The notes: generated by a model not told the origin, from the letters alone. A stretch of 64,000 nt of DNA from Candidatus Aminicenantota bacterium (GCA_016927475.1 JAFGMO010000028.1:62001-126000); one strand, 5' to 3'; numbered from the stretch's first letter, positions 46,386 through 55,610 are shown. A program made the numbers and translations.

Positions 46386-47414
46386 ATGAAAGTAAATGTG
46401 TGGAATACTATTGTTCAACTCAGCAAAGAACGTGGTGTGGGCACGTCTGTCGTTGTTAATGCCATCGAAGAATCCCTCAGGGTAGCATCCACCAAATACT
46501 TTTCCCATAATGAAAAGATACATATCAATTTCAAACCGGAAAAAGGCGAGCTGAGAGTATATACCATCAAACAGGTGACAAAAACGCCAAAAAATCTATC
46601 AACGGAAATTTCTTTGGAAGAAGCAAAAAAAATCGACGCAGGGGCCAAAACAGGCAATTTCATTGAGATAGACCTTCCTTCAGAGACACTGGGAAGAATT
46701 GCCGCCCAAGCGGCCAAACAGGTTATTTTCCAAAAAGTTAGGGATGCTGAACAGGAAAAAATTTATGCCCGCTTTTTCCCCTTGATGGGTAAAATCGTAT
46801 CCGGAATTTTGAGACGTGAAGAATCCAACAATAATATGATCCTTGAAGTCAACAAGACAGATATCCTTCTTCCTTACAGGGAGAAACTAAAGAATGAAAA
46901 GTTCAACAGGGGAGATAGAATACGGGCCCTTATCATCCAGGTTCTGAAAGAATCCGTCGGTCCCCAAGTGATTGTTTCCCGTTCCGACCCGAAATTCCTT
47001 GTCCGCTTGCTTCATCTGGAAATCCCTGAAATTGCTAACGGGAATATCGAGATAAAAGATATTGTGCGCCAACCGGGGGAAAGATCTAAAGTCGCCGTCG
47101 TTTCAAAGGAAAAGGATATCGACCCGATAGGTGCCTGTATCGGCGTTAAAGGGAACAGAATTCTGTCGATCAGCAAGGAGCTCAGCGGAGAAAAAATAGA
47201 TGTTATCGAATGGTCCGCCAATCCACTGACTTATGCAAAGTCAGCCTTAAGCCCGGCTAAAGTTGACAACGTCATTCTTCTGAACAAAAATGAAAAAATC
47301 CTGCGGGCTGTCGTTTCTCCGGATCATCTTTCGCTTGCTATCGGGAAAAAAGGGCTCAATGTACGTTTAGCATCCAGGTTGGTAGGATGGAAAATCGTCA
47401 TCAATCAGGATTGA
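46386..47414 (+). CDS. nusA: Transcription termination/antitermination factor NusA
   Basis: 342 aa. N-terminal RNA-polymerase-binding domain (VVVNAIEESLRVASTKYF), an S1 domain (GKIVSGILRREESNN..), and two KH domains (DPIGACIGVKGNRILSIS; LSLAIGKKGLNVRLASRL). It stops after KH2, lacking the C-terminal acidic repeats found in enterobacteria, which is normal for many bacteria. The usual upstream neighbour rimP and downstream ylxR are absent; a repeat and a strong promoter precede it instead. Confidence 0.95.
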   Translation: MKVNVWNTIVQLSKERGVGTSVVVNAIEESLRVASTKYFSHNEKIHINFKPEKGELRVYTIKQVTKTPKNLSTEISLEEAKKIDAGAKTGNFIEIDLPSETLGRIAAQAAKQVIFQKVRDAEQEKIYARFFPLMGKIVSGILRREESNNNMILEVNKTDILLPYREKLKNEKFNRGDRIRALIIQVLKESVGPQVIVSRSDPKFLVRLLHLEIPEIANGNIEIKDIVRQPGERSKVAVVSKEKDIDPIGACIGVKGNRILSISKELSGEKIDVIEWSANPLTYAKSALSPAKVDNVILLNKNEKILRAVVSPDHLSLAIGKKGLNVRLASRLVGWKIVINQD

Positions 47415-47445
47415 AATTACAATATATTTGGAGATAAGGGAAAGA

Positions 47446-49236
47446 ATGAAATCACAAGACAAACAAAAGAATCCCAAGATCGATACCAACAAAAAGAAAG
47501 CAGCTCCTCAAAAAATGCAAATTCGCGAGGGTACGACCTTAAAAGAATTTTCAGAAAAACTTGGTATCAAAGGAAAAAATCTTATTGAAAAACTGAAAGA
47601 AAAAAAATTTACTGTCAACCTGAATGATGTTATCACGCAACGTCTTATGGACCCGATCTCCAAAATCACACAACAATCCATAGAAATTATTTCCCTTGAA
47701 AAAGAAAAACAGCAAAAAGCCGACAAAAAGGATGAGGTGTCTTCCCCTCCCGTTGTAACGATTATGGGTCATGTCGACCACGGAAAAACAACCCTTCTCG
47801 ATGCGATTCGAAAATCAAACCTTGTAGGAAAAGAATCGGGCGGAATTACTCAACATATCGGTGCTTACAAAATATTGTACAAGGACCGGCCTATCACATT
47901 TATCGACACACCGGGTCATGAGGCATTCACCCGTCTTCGAGCCCGAGGAGCTCAAGTCACCGACATCGTCATTCTTATCGTCGCGGCTGATGACGGTGTT
48001 ATGCCTCAAACACGCGAAGCCATCCACCACGCCAAATCAGCCAATGTTCCCATTATTGTTGCCATCAATAAAATCGATAAGGATAATATCGATATCGATA
48101 AAGTCAAGCAGCAGCTTTCCAAGGAAGGGCTGCTTGTAGAGGATTGGGGAGGAGATGTCATCAGTGTCGAAATTTCTGCGAAAAAGAACAAAAATATAGA
48201 TGAACTTCTTGAAATGATCCTTCTTCTAAGCGAAGTTATCGAGCTCAAAGGAAATCCCGAAACCCAAGCCCAGGGAGTCATACTTGAAGCACGTCTTGAC
48301 TCCAAAAAGGGGCCCATCGCCACCGTTATTATTCGTCAGGGGGTATTACAACGCGGAGATTATTTCATTTCCGGATATTGTCATGGAAAAGCGCGGGCCC
48401 TATTCGATGAAAAGGGAAAACCTTTAAAATCCGCAGGCTTATCAACTCCCGTTGAAGTCCTTGGTTTCTGCTCGGTACCGTCTGCGGGCGACCTTTTCCA
48501 GGTTGTTTCACATCCGGAGGATGCCAGACACATCGCTTCCTTACGTGAGGAACAGAGCAAAAAAAAGGAACAACCTCAGCGGCGTGAACATCTTTCCCTT
48601 GACGAGCTTTTCAAGAAGATCGAAGAAGGAGAAGTCAAGGAACTTCCCTTGATCATTAAGGCTGATGTTCAGGGATCCGTAGAAGTACTCAGCGATATCC
48701 TTCCCGGATTAGCCAGCAAGGAGGTTAAAATCAATATTGTCCATGCGGCTACGGGAAATATAACGGAGACTGATGTCCTCCTTGCCTCCGCTTCCAATGC
48801 TATTATCCTGGGTTACAATATCAAACCCAATACTAAAATCATAGATATAGCCAGAGAAGAAAATGTTGAGATTCGATATTATAATGTTATCTATAATCTA
48901 ACGGATGATATCAAAAAAGCCCTGAAAGGCATGCTCGAACCAAAAATCAAAGAAGTTTATCTTGGACGTGCGGAAGTAAGAAGACTATTTCACATTCCTA
49001 AGGTTGGTGTTATCGCAGGTTGTTATGTTACAGATGGAAAAATCAGGCGAAATGCAGAGATAAAAATCATCCGCAGTGGAGAAACGGTTTACCGGGGTAA
49101 AATTTCATCCTTAAAACATGTGAAGGAAAATGTTAACGAAGTAAAAAAGGAATACGAATGCGGTATCGGTGTGGACAAATTTAAGGATATCCAAGAAGGT
49201 GACATTATTGAAGCATACACTCTGGAGAAAGAATAG
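47446..49236 (+). CDS. infB: Translation initiation factor IF-2
   Basis: 596 aa. Lysine-rich start, IF2_N-like domain (TTLKEFSEKLGIKGKNLIEKL, split: LKEFSEKLGIKGKNL), GTPase G1 MGHVDHGKTTLLDAI, G3 DTPGHEAFTRLRARG, G4 AINKIDKDN, then the beta-barrel and C-terminal fMet-tRNA-binding domains (FKDIQEGDIIEAY). Short N-terminal region compared with enterobacteria. Start ATG at 47446 has AAGGGAA just upstream; an upstream TTG start was judged less likely. Confidence 0.96.
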   Translation: MKSQDKQKNPKIDTNKKKAAPQKMQIREGTTLKEFSEKLGIKGKNLIEKLKEKKFTVNLNDVITQRLMDPISKITQQSIEIISLEKEKQQKADKKDEVSSPPVVTIMGHVDHGKTTLLDAIRKSNLVGKESGGITQHIGAYKILYKDRPITFIDTPGHEAFTRLRARGAQVTDIVILIVAADDGVMPQTREAIHHAKSANVPIIVAINKIDKDNIDIDKVKQQLSKEGLLVEDWGGDVISVEISAKKNKNIDELLEMILLLSEVIELKGNPETQAQGVILEARLDSKKGPIATVIIRQGVLQRGDYFISGYCHGKARALFDEKGKPLKSAGLSTPVEVLGFCSVPSAGDLFQVVSHPEDARHIASLREEQSKKKEQPQRREHLSLDELFKKIEEGEVKELPLIIKADVQGSVEVLSDILPGLASKEVKINIVHAATGNITETDVLLASASNAIILGYNIKPNTKIIDIAREENVEIRYYNVIYNLTDDIKKALKGMLEPKIKEVYLGRAEVRRLFHIPKVGVIAGCYVTDGKIRRNAEIKIIRSGETVYRGKISSLKHVKENVNEVKKEYECGIGVDKFKDIQEGDIIEAYTLEKE

Positions 49237-49261
49237 ACACCCACGGAAATTCTCGGGTTAG

Positions 49262-49302
49262 CCTGTTGTATATTCACGAGCCAAACTTGCCGCAGGGGTA
49301 GG
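49262..49302 (+). repeat. Internally deleted repeat copy D
   Basis: 41 bp: left end CCTGTTGTATATTCACGAGCC plus AAACTTGCCGCAG, then GGGTAGG, resembling the right terminus. Almost the whole interior is missing. It supplies the purine-rich sequence (CAGGGGTAGG) directly before the DUF503 gene. Confidence 0.75.
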
Positions 49303-49307
49303 TTAAT

Positions 49308-49589
49308 ATGATTATCGGTGTCATGCTCCTGGAAATCTACCTTCCCTATTCCCATTCTCTCAAAGACAAAAGAAGCAGAATGAGCAGCTTTAAAGACAGA
49401 TTAAAGAAAAAATATAATATTGCTTTTTCAGAGCTTGATTACCAGGATAAATGGCAGCGTACACTTATCGGCATCGTCACCCTCAACAATCATAAGCGAC
49501 CTATTGAAAACCTTTTTAACAGGATTATTAAAGATGCCGAAGAAAACATTGACGGTGAGATCACACACAAGGAAATTCACTATCAATAA
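49308..49589 (+). CDS. DUF503 family protein
   Basis: 93 aa, MIIGVMLLEIYLPYSHSLKDKR at the start and a VTLNNHKRPIENLFNRII tail, matching the DUF503 family (YlxP-like), typically encoded between infB and rbfA. YlxP-like proteins are thought to act in ribosome biogenesis or translation; exact role unknown. The ribosome binding region lies in repeat fragment D. Confidence 0.88.
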   Translation: MIIGVMLLEIYLPYSHSLKDKRSRMSSFKDRLKKKYNIAFSELDYQDKWQRTLIGIVTLNNHKRPIENLFNRIIKDAEENIDGEITHKEIHYQ

Positions 49590-49621
49590 ATTTTCATATT
49601 GAACTTTTAAAGGGGAAACGG

Positions 49622-49978
49622 ATGAATACCAGCCGCAGACAAAAAAAAGTCGCCAGCCTTCTTCATCAAACATTGAGCCGACTTCTTATAGAAGAATTTC
49701 AAGATTCCGCCTCCGGTTTGGTTACAATCACCCGGGTTGAACTCAATCCGGATCTTAAAGTTGCCAGAATTTTCGTTCGCTTTACAGGAAAAATCCAGAA
49801 TGAATCTCTGCAGATTCTTGAAAAAAAAGCCGCTTTTTTTCGGAAAGCTATTGCGTCACGAGTCAATTTAAAGTATAATCCCAAGCTTAATTTTTTGGTG
49901 GATCCCCTTCCCGACTATGAGGAAAAACTGGAGCAGTTGTTTAAAAAAATAAATGGAGATGAAAAAAAAATCCGTTGA
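49622..49978 (+). CDS. rbfA: Ribosome-binding factor A
   Basis: 118 aa KH-type 30S maturation factor: TSRRQKKVASLLHQTLSRLL, VTITRVELNPDLKVARIFV and a C-terminal VDPLPDYEEKLEQLFKKI. AAAGGGGA lies before the ATG. It overlaps the nrnA start by 26 nt. Canonical position in the nusA-infB operon. Confidence 0.94.
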   Translation: MNTSRRQKKVASLLHQTLSRLLIEEFQDSASGLVTITRVELNPDLKVARIFVRFTGKIQNESLQILEKKAAFFRKAIASRVNLKYNPKLNFLVDPLPDYEEKLEQLFKKINGDEKKIR

Positions 49979-50948
49979 AAACATAGCTGAGGTTTTCAAA
50001 AAAAGCAAGCGTATTGCCATTACTTCTCACCTTCGCCCCGACGGTGATTCCATCTGCTCCAGCTTAGCCCTGGCTTTGATGGCGAAAAGCCTGGGAATTG
50101 AAGCCGAAATCATCAATAAGGATAATACCCCTTTTCCTTTTATCAATATGCCGGATGTTAAACGCATCAAAATTGGACAGATTTCCCCCCAAGGCTTTGA
50201 CATGGTGATCCTTCTTGAATGCGCCAATGTATCCCGCTCAGGACAAAAAAATCTGGACGCATACTTTAAAATCAACATCGACCACCATCACTCCAATGAT
50301 TATTATGCCGACATTAACTGGGTTGACCCGCACCGATCAGCCGTAGCGGAACTGATCTTCATTTTGGGAGAAACCCTCGGTATTCGTTTCACTCCACAAA
50401 TGGCCGATCATTTATACTGTGCTATCGTCTCTGATACCGGTTCCTTTCAGTTTTCCAACACCAATGCCAAAGCATTCGAAATTTGTCACAAGCTCATCCT
50501 GCTTGGAGCCAGCCCCATCAAAACATCGGAATTCCTTTTTAATAATAATTCACCAGAAAAGATCAAACTTCTCGGCCTTGTCCTCTCCACCCTGGTTATC
50601 AATAAAAAAGGAAATATTGCATCGATTACAATGTTTAAAAAATTTCTGGAATCCCTGAATTTGAAGGAAATCGACACAGAGGACATTACGACACTCGCCC
50701 GGTCCATCAGCGGTATCGAGATTGTACTCTTCTTTAAAGAAATGCAAAAGGACACATTCAGGGTTAGCTTAAGGTCCAAGGGTAATGCCTGCTCCGCCTG
50801 TATCGCTGAGCGTTTCGGAGGAGGAGGCCACATGAATGCAGCCGGTTTTACAGCAAAAGGCAAATATGAAATACTCAAAAAGGAAATTCCCGCAAAAATT
50901 GAAAAGCTTTTGACAAAACCCCTGCATCTCAATTACAGCAAAGAATAA
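49953..50948 (+). CDS. nrnA: DHH/DHHA1 phosphoesterase (NrnA-type oligoribonuclease/pAp phosphatase)
   Basis: 331 aa. DHH motifs: ITSHLRPDGDSICSSLAL, MVILLECANVSR, NIDHHHSNDYYADINWVD and the DHHA1 glycine motif FGGGGHMNAAGF. Degrades very short RNAs and dephosphorylates pAp in characterised homologues. Start could be ATG 49953 or 49959. Lies between rbfA and truB as in many bacteria. Confidence 0.93.
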   Translation: MEMKKKSVENIAEVFKKSKRIAITSHLRPDGDSICSSLALALMAKSLGIEAEIINKDNTPFPFINMPDVKRIKIGQISPQGFDMVILLECANVSRSGQKNLDAYFKINIDHHHSNDYYADINWVDPHRSAVAELIFILGETLGIRFTPQMADHLYCAIVSDTGSFQFSNTNAKAFEICHKLILLGASPIKTSEFLFNNNSPEKIKLLGLVLSTLVINKKGNIASITMFKKFLESLNLKEIDTEDITTLARSISGIEIVLFFKEMQKDTFRVSLRSKGNACSACIAERFGGGGHMNAAGFTAKGKYEILKKEIPAKIEKLLTKPLHLNYSKE

Positions 50949-50970
50949 AACGCGGGACTACGGTTTGTCT

Positions 50971-51936
50971 ATGAACGGAATGATTCTTGTCGATAAACCA
51001 AAATCCTACACCTCCCATGATATCGTTGCCAAAATACGACAAACAATCGGATTCCAAAAAGTAGGACATTTCGGTACATTAGATCCTTTAGCGACAGGCT
51101 TGCTGATCATTGGGACAGGGAAAGCGACCCGTTTTTTTCCCTTCTTTTCCAAGCTGGACAAAACATATAAGGGCCGTCTGAGGTTCGGATACGCGACAGA
51201 CACATACGACTCAGAAGGACGCCCTATCTCGCCGGAAATAAACAATTTTCCAGACAAAAATATATTGCTTCGTGAGATAAAAACGTTTACAGGTGATTTT
51301 TTTCAAAAACCTCCCCCCTTTTCCGCAAAAAAAATAGAAGGTCAGAGGTTGTATATGCTGGCCCGTAAAAAAAAACCTATAAAGCTTGCTCCTTCATCAG
51401 TCACCGTAAAAGCTTTTGAAGTCACAGATTATTCCCCGCCTTTCCTCGATTTTATCGTAGATTGCTCATCAGGAACGTATATAAGATCTCTGGCACACGA
51501 TTTAGGCCAACATCTCAACTGCGGAGCCCATCTGACCGAGCTGAGACGCATCAACGTAGGTTCTTTCCATATAAACGATGCTTACAGTCCGGATGAAATT
51601 GAGGCTTTCCATCAAAAAGGACACGTTGAACGTTTTTTAAAACCTATCGAATCCCTTCTCACAGAATACCCTAAAATCATTCTTAAAGAATCCAGTCTGA
51701 ATCTCGCTCGGAACGGGAATAAAATTTCACCTGGCGACATTTCAAGCTTGGACAAACACTCGCAATCATCCGGAGAGAATATCCAAAACCCCAACAATAT
51801 TTTCAGAATTTTCAGCCCCGGCGGAGAATTTATCGCCCTTGCCAGAAATGATTATACGAAAACTTTTCTCCATCCTTTTCTCGTTATAAATAATAAAAAA
51901 CCGGAGTCCAATATTGAAACAAAAAGAAAAAAGTGA
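50971..51936 (+). CDS. truB: tRNA pseudouridine(55) synthase TruB
   Basis: 321 aa. MNGMILVDKPKSYTSHDIV, then the catalytic HFGTLDPLATGLLIIGTGKATR with the nucleophilic Asp, KTYKGRLRFGYATDT and RSLAHDLGQHLNCGAHLTELRR (split: IRSLAHDLGQHLNCGAHL). The C-terminal about 80 residues are a less conserved PUA-like tail. ATG 50971 is chosen; a TTG two codons upstream is possible. Overlaps the transporter gene by 23 nt. Confidence 0.95.
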   Translation: MNGMILVDKPKSYTSHDIVAKIRQTIGFQKVGHFGTLDPLATGLLIIGTGKATRFFPFFSKLDKTYKGRLRFGYATDTYDSEGRPISPEINNFPDKNILLREIKTFTGDFFQKPPPFSAKKIEGQRLYMLARKKKPIKLAPSSVTVKAFEVTDYSPPFLDFIVDCSSGTYIRSLAHDLGQHLNCGAHLTELRRINVGSFHINDAYSPDEIEAFHQKGHVERFLKPIESLLTEYPKIILKESSLNLARNGNKISPGDISSLDKHSQSSGENIQNPNNIFRIFSPGGEFIALARNDYTKTFLHPFLVINNKKPESNIETKRKK

Positions 51937-53395
51937 ATTTTTTGCCTCCCGGTGGGGAATCATTCTCGCCGGATTGGGAATGGCCATAGGAACGGGCAAC
52001 ATCTGGCGTTTCCCAAGGATTGTCTCTCAACAAGGTGGCGGAGCATTTATCATCGCCTGGATTTTTTTTCTTTTTCTCTGGTCAATCCCTCTGTTGATTA
52101 TTGAAATTTCCATAGGGAAAAAAACACGATTGGGGGTTATCGGGTCCTTCAGCCGGATCATGGGGCAAAAATTCGCCTGGATGGGAACATTCGTCACCTT
52201 TGTCACCACTGCTATTATGTTCTATTATTCTGTCGTAACCGGCTGGTGTTTGAAATATTTATTCGCTTCCGTATTCCAAGGGCTGACAAAAAAATCATCC
52301 ACTAGTTTCTGGAATGGATTCGCCTCGTCATGGGAACCCGTCTTTTTTCATCTGGCCGCTATGGCCATTGGAGGATTCATCATCTATTCCGGTGTGGTCA
52401 AGGGTATCGAGAGAGCCAATAAAATACTCATTCCTTCCCTTTTCCTGCTTCTGGGTATCGCCTGCATAAGATCTCTGACCCTTCCCGGTGCTGTACACGG
52501 TCTGAATTTTCTCTTTTCGCCGAATCTATCGAGGCTTGGGGATTATAAAATGTGGCTGAACGCTTTGAGCCAATCCGCCTGGTCCACGGGAGCAGGATGG
52601 GGTCTTATTCTGACCTATGCGGTTTATACAAATCGAAAGGAAAATGCCACCATCACAGCAACAACCCTGGGCTTCGGCAATAATCTCGCCTCTCTTCTGG
52701 CAGCAATGGCTGTTATCCCCACTGTTTTTTCTTATTTCGCTTCTCAGGGATTCTCAGTTGAAAGAGTCCTCGATGTAATGAAAACCGACAACCAGGGACT
52801 GACATTCATCTGGATTCCCAACCTGTTTTCAAATATTCCCGGTGGACCCGTTTTCCTTGCTTTGTTTTTTCTCGCTTTATCCTTCGCTGCTTTTTCTTCA
52901 CTGATATCTATGATCGAACTGGATACCCGCATCCTGATGGATTCCGGCTTTTCCAGAAAAAAAGCCGTTTCTATTATAGTAATTTGTGGATTTATATTCG
53001 GTCTTCCTTCCGCCTTAAGCATGGGATTCTTTAACAATCAAGACTGGGTTTGGGGGCTGGGTCTTATGGTCAGCGGTTTCTTTTACACAATCGCCGTTAT
53101 TAAATTCGGACCTGGAAAGTTCAGAAAAGAGATTATTTCCAGTCCTGAAAACCCTGTTAAGATAGGCCGATGGTTCGATATATTGGTCGCTGTTCTTCTT
53201 CCGCTTCAGTTTGTCGCCATGCTTGGCTGGTGGCTCTGGCAGAGTTATGCGGGAGATCCGGGAAACTGGCTTAAAATTTTTTCGCCCTTTTCGGTGGGAA
53301 CGGTTCTCTTTCAATGGGGCATCGCCGCGGCACTGTTTATTTTTCTTAATAAAATCATCACCCGCAATATTTTAGGCAAAAACTATGAAACTTAG
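51914..53395 (+). CDS. Sodium-dependent amino-acid transporter, NSS/SNF family (TTG start)
   Basis: 493 aa, about 12 membrane segments. Family landmark GMAIGTGNIWRFPRIVSQQGGG (split: LGMAIGTGNIWRFPR), the helix 1 substrate and Na+ site, and WSTGAGWGLILTYAVYT. It starts inside truB (TTG 51914, GGAG 7 nt upstream) and is followed by a 31-residue partner of the MetS type, as in MetP-like methionine/alanine importers. Substrate is inferred to be a small neutral amino acid. Confidence 0.92.
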   Translation: MKQKEKSEFFASRWGIILAGLGMAIGTGNIWRFPRIVSQQGGGAFIIAWIFFLFLWSIPLLIIEISIGKKTRLGVIGSFSRIMGQKFAWMGTFVTFVTTAIMFYYSVVTGWCLKYLFASVFQGLTKKSSTSFWNGFASSWEPVFFHLAAMAIGGFIIYSGVVKGIERANKILIPSLFLLLGIACIRSLTLPGAVHGLNFLFSPNLSRLGDYKMWLNALSQSAWSTGAGWGLILTYAVYTNRKENATITATTLGFGNNLASLLAAMAVIPTVFSYFASQGFSVERVLDVMKTDNQGLTFIWIPNLFSNIPGGPVFLALFFLALSFAAFSSLISMIELDTRILMDSGFSRKKAVSIIVICGFIFGLPSALSMGFFNNQDWVWGLGLMVSGFFYTIAVIKFGPGKFRKEIISSPENPVKIGRWFDILVAVLLPLQFVAMLGWWLWQSYAGDPGNWLKIFSPFSVGTVLFQWGIAAALFIFLNKIITRNILGKNYET

Positions 53396-53480
53396 CGCTT
53401 TAATCTTTATGATCGTCATTTGTATCGTCTGTCTCGGGGGATTTATTTGGAGCCTTTGCATGAGCGTTCGAAAAAAGTAA
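53385..53480 (+). CDS. 31-aa MetS-like small subunit of the NSS transporter
   Basis: ATG at 53385 inside the transporter's last codons, TAA at 53478-53480. The peptide is a single membrane helix: MKLSALIFMIVICIVCLGGF, then IWSLCMSVRKK. Small MetS-type subunits (about 30-60 aa, one helix, basic tail) lie directly after NSS transporters of the MetP type and are needed for activity in characterised cases. Overlap with the transporter is 11 nt, so translation is coupled. Confidence 0.82.
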   Translation: MKLSALIFMIVICIVCLGGFIWSLCMSVRKK

Positions 53481-53691
53481 GGGAAATCTCCCGCCCATTA
53501 TAAAGGGAGCTATTCCGTCATGCGGAGTTGCTGAGAGCCGCTAGAAATGTGAAAAAAAGGCGTTAAAAATCCGACTAAAGTGACGTTACCTCACCTTTCA
53601 CCCTTTTTTAGTTAACCATTCTTGCGAAGAACCCTCAATTCTATAAACAAACCTTGAATTTTAGACCGATGTATTGTATTTTATGGAAGAA
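53481..53691 (+). other. 211-bp intergenic region, possible structured leader
   Basis: No gene seen. Contains a short hairpin GGGA..TCCC right after the small-subunit stop and an imperfect AAAGTGA..TCACCTTT stem followed after 5 nt by TTTTTT (about 53576-53608), a possible weak terminator. The CTGAGAG near 53532 was checked against the TPP riboswitch and lacks its other conserved blocks. Confidence 0.3.
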
Positions 53692-53970
53692 ATGAGGCTA
53701 AATAAAAACCAAATCGAGCATATGGCATATATCGTTATTCGAAAATTGCTCAAAGAAAAAAAAGTCATCGTTGAAAACAAATCATCCTTGCTGGAAGATC
53801 TCATCAATCTTATCACCGAGGAATTCCAGAGAGAGGACAAGCTGGACCAGGAAGTTCGTGATATTCTCAGCCAACATATGGAAAAAATACGTAATGAAAA
53901 CATCGAATACCAGACAATGTTTCGTATGATAAAAACAAAGCTTGCAAAAGAAAGGAACATCGTCCTGTGA
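53692..53970 (+). CDS. DUF507 family protein (first of two)
   Basis: 92 aa. Start ATG 53692 with GGAAG upstream gives MRLNKNQIEHMAYIVIRKLL, the usual DUF507 N-terminus (MRL....I..LA..I...L). Predicted all-helical, charged. Members occur in Acidobacteriota, Aquificota and some delta-proteobacteria. Function unknown. Its stop overlaps the next DUF507 start (GTGA). Confidence 0.85.
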   Translation: MRLNKNQIEHMAYIVIRKLLKEKKVIVENKSSLLEDLINLITEEFQREDKLDQEVRDILSQHMEKIRNENIEYQTMFRMIKTKLAKERNIVL

Positions 53971-54257
53971 GCAGCCGTTTGTCCCGCGAAAAGATAAATT
54001 TTCTGGCACGCCGGATTCTTGATTCTTTGTTCGAAAATGACCAGATCGAATTCCTTGACGAACCCAACGAAATACGCTTAAACATCGTTCGAAGCATCGA
54101 AGACGAGCTCAAACTCTATGAAAGCCTGGAAAAGAAAGCCATCGAAAAAATCCACTCTCAGAAAAAAGCTGTTGAAGAGGGAAGCCGCGAGTGGGAAATT
54201 TTATTTCGAAAATATTACAATGAAGAGCTCACCAAACTTGGAAAAATCTTCGAATAA
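53967..54257 (+). CDS. DUF507 family protein (second of two, GTG start)
   Basis: 96 aa, GTG at 53967 overlapping the first copy's TGA by 4 nt. SSRLSREKINFLARRILDSL corresponds to the same DUF507 N-terminal helix; the C-terminal half (LEKKAIEKIHSQKKAVEEG) is a charged helix. The tandem arrangement suggests the two form a heteromer. Function unknown. Confidence 0.84.
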   Translation: MSSRLSREKINFLARRILDSLFENDQIEFLDEPNEIRLNIVRSIEDELKLYESLEKKAIEKIHSQKKAVEEGSREWEILFRKYYNEELTKLGKIFE

Positions 54258-54678
54258 ATATCCTCCTTTCCAAATAACCAAGCTCCCCTTTGAATGGGAG
54301 GAACGTGTACGATACTCGGAAACGGACAAGATGGGTATCGCCCATAACAAAAACTACTTCGAATGGTTTGAAATCGGACGCACAGAGTACTGCCGGAATC
54401 ACAAAATCCCATACAAAAAAATTGAAGAAAGAGGATATTTTCTTGTCGTTGTCGAGTCTTATTGCCGGTATAAAAAACCTCTTAAGTACGACCAGGCTTT
54501 TATTATCCGTGTCTCTCTGGAAGACTTCAGCCCAAAAAAGTTTGTCTTTGCCTATGAACTTCGGGATAAAAAAACCTGCCATTTGATCGCTTCAGGCTAC
54601 ACCATCCACATCACCGTTAATCATAAGGCAGAAGTAACTCCCCTTCCCCAAGACATTATGGACAAAATCACCGGCTGA
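54220..54678 (+). CDS. Hotdog-fold acyl-CoA thioesterase (YbgC-like)
   Basis: 152 aa. Hotdog thioesterase: WEERVRYSETDKMGIAHNKNYFEWFEIGR (split: VRYSETDKMGIAHNKNYFEW) has the Asp/His active-site pattern of the 4HBT/YbgC class, with VSLEDFSPKKFVFAYEL and LIASGYTIHI following. Start uncertain: ATG 54220 (overlapping DUF507 by 38 nt) or TTG 54238. The 3' end overlaps the convergent rmlD-like gene by 11 bp. Confidence 0.88.
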   Translation: MKSSPNLEKSSNKYPPFQITKLPFEWEERVRYSETDKMGIAHNKNYFEWFEIGRTEYCRNHKIPYKKIEERGYFLVVVESYCRYKKPLKYDQAFIIRVSLEDFSPKKFVFAYELRDKKTCHLIASGYTIHITVNHKAEVTPLPQDIMDKITG

Positions 54679-55576
54679 AGGTCTTTCCGGATACCTTTTT
54701 TTCTTTTGATGGAAGACCAGGGGGTCCGTATTTTTGGCCAAGATATTTTTTTAAAGCATCTTTCCAAAAAGAAAAGCCTTTAAGCCCTACGGATTTTGCG
54801 TTTTTATTCTCAAGAACAGAGTAGAACGGCCGTCTTGCCTTAACAGGATATTCTTTTGTCTTGACCGGATTTATGCTTGTTCTCAATCCCCTTATCTCTA
54901 GGATTGACCCGGCAAACTCATACCATGAACACTCCCCTTCATTTGTTAGGTGGTAAAGTCCGTATTTATTTGTTTCTATTAACTCTGCGATAACTCCGGC
55001 CAGTTCAGATGTAGATGTCGGTGTGACATACTGGTCATCCACAACCCGGATCTCACGGCTTTCTGAGGCCATTTTATAAATCTTGTCAACAAAATTTGTT
55101 CCTTTTTCTTTGCATCCGGCTTTCCCATAAAGGCCGCATGTTCGAATGAGAAAATATTTTTTCATGATATTCTTAACAAAATATTCACCGGCCAATTTTG
55201 AAGCGGCATAAACATTCAAGGGATTGGGAACATCATCTTCGACATAAGGAGTTCTTTTTTCCCCGTCAAAGACATAATCCGTACTGAAATGGACGAGAAC
55301 GGCATCTGTATCCCGGCAAATAAAACTCAGCTCTCTTACGGCAACAGCATTGACGAGAAAAGATTGTTCGGGATCGTCTTCACACTCATCCACCCTATGG
55401 AATGCCGCCGTATTGATGACAACATCAGGGCGGATTGCTTTAAGGATTTCTCCCATTTTTTTGTGCCGGGTCACATCAAACTCAGGATAATAAAGGGGAA
55501 CGAGAGAATATTTACCTAAAACAGGCAGTAAATCCGAACCCAACTGCCCATCAGCACCGATAACGACAATTTTCAT
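54668..55576 (-). CDS. rfbD: dTDP-4-dehydrorhamnose reductase-like
   Basis: 302 aa RmlD family: VVIGADGQLGSDLLPVLG (NAD fold), INTAAFHRVDECEDDPE, VHFSTDYVFDG, NPLNVYAASKLAGEYFVKN (Tyr-x3-Lys) and a substrate loop TNEGECSWYEFA. Last step of dTDP-rhamnose synthesis in known members. No rfbABC genes are nearby, so the exact sugar is uncertain. Converges with the thioesterase. Confidence 0.9.
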   Translation of the reverse strand: MKIVVIGADGQLGSDLLPVLGKYSLVPLYYPEFDVTRHKKMGEILKAIRPDVVINTAAFHRVDECEDDPEQSFLVNAVAVRELSFICRDTDAVLVHFSTDYVFDGEKRTPYVEDDVPNPLNVYAASKLAGEYFVKNIMKKYFLIRTCGLYGKAGCKEKGTNFVDKIYKMASESREIRVVDDQYVTPTSTSELAGVIAELIETNKYGLYHLTNEGECSWYEFAGSILEIRGLRTSINPVKTKEYPVKARRPFYSVLENKNAKSVGLKGFSFWKDALKKYLGQKYGPPGLPSKEKKVSGKTFSR

Positions 55577-55610
55577 GATTATTCTTCGTATCTCGGGAAT
55601 TTTTTAAAAC

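Noticed and set aside
53520..53560. TPP-riboswitch-like CTGAGAG after the NSS transporter
   Set aside because: The other conserved TPP blocks (GGGGUGC at the start and CUGAUC..GGGUAA..GCG) are absent and the following genes are not thiamine related.
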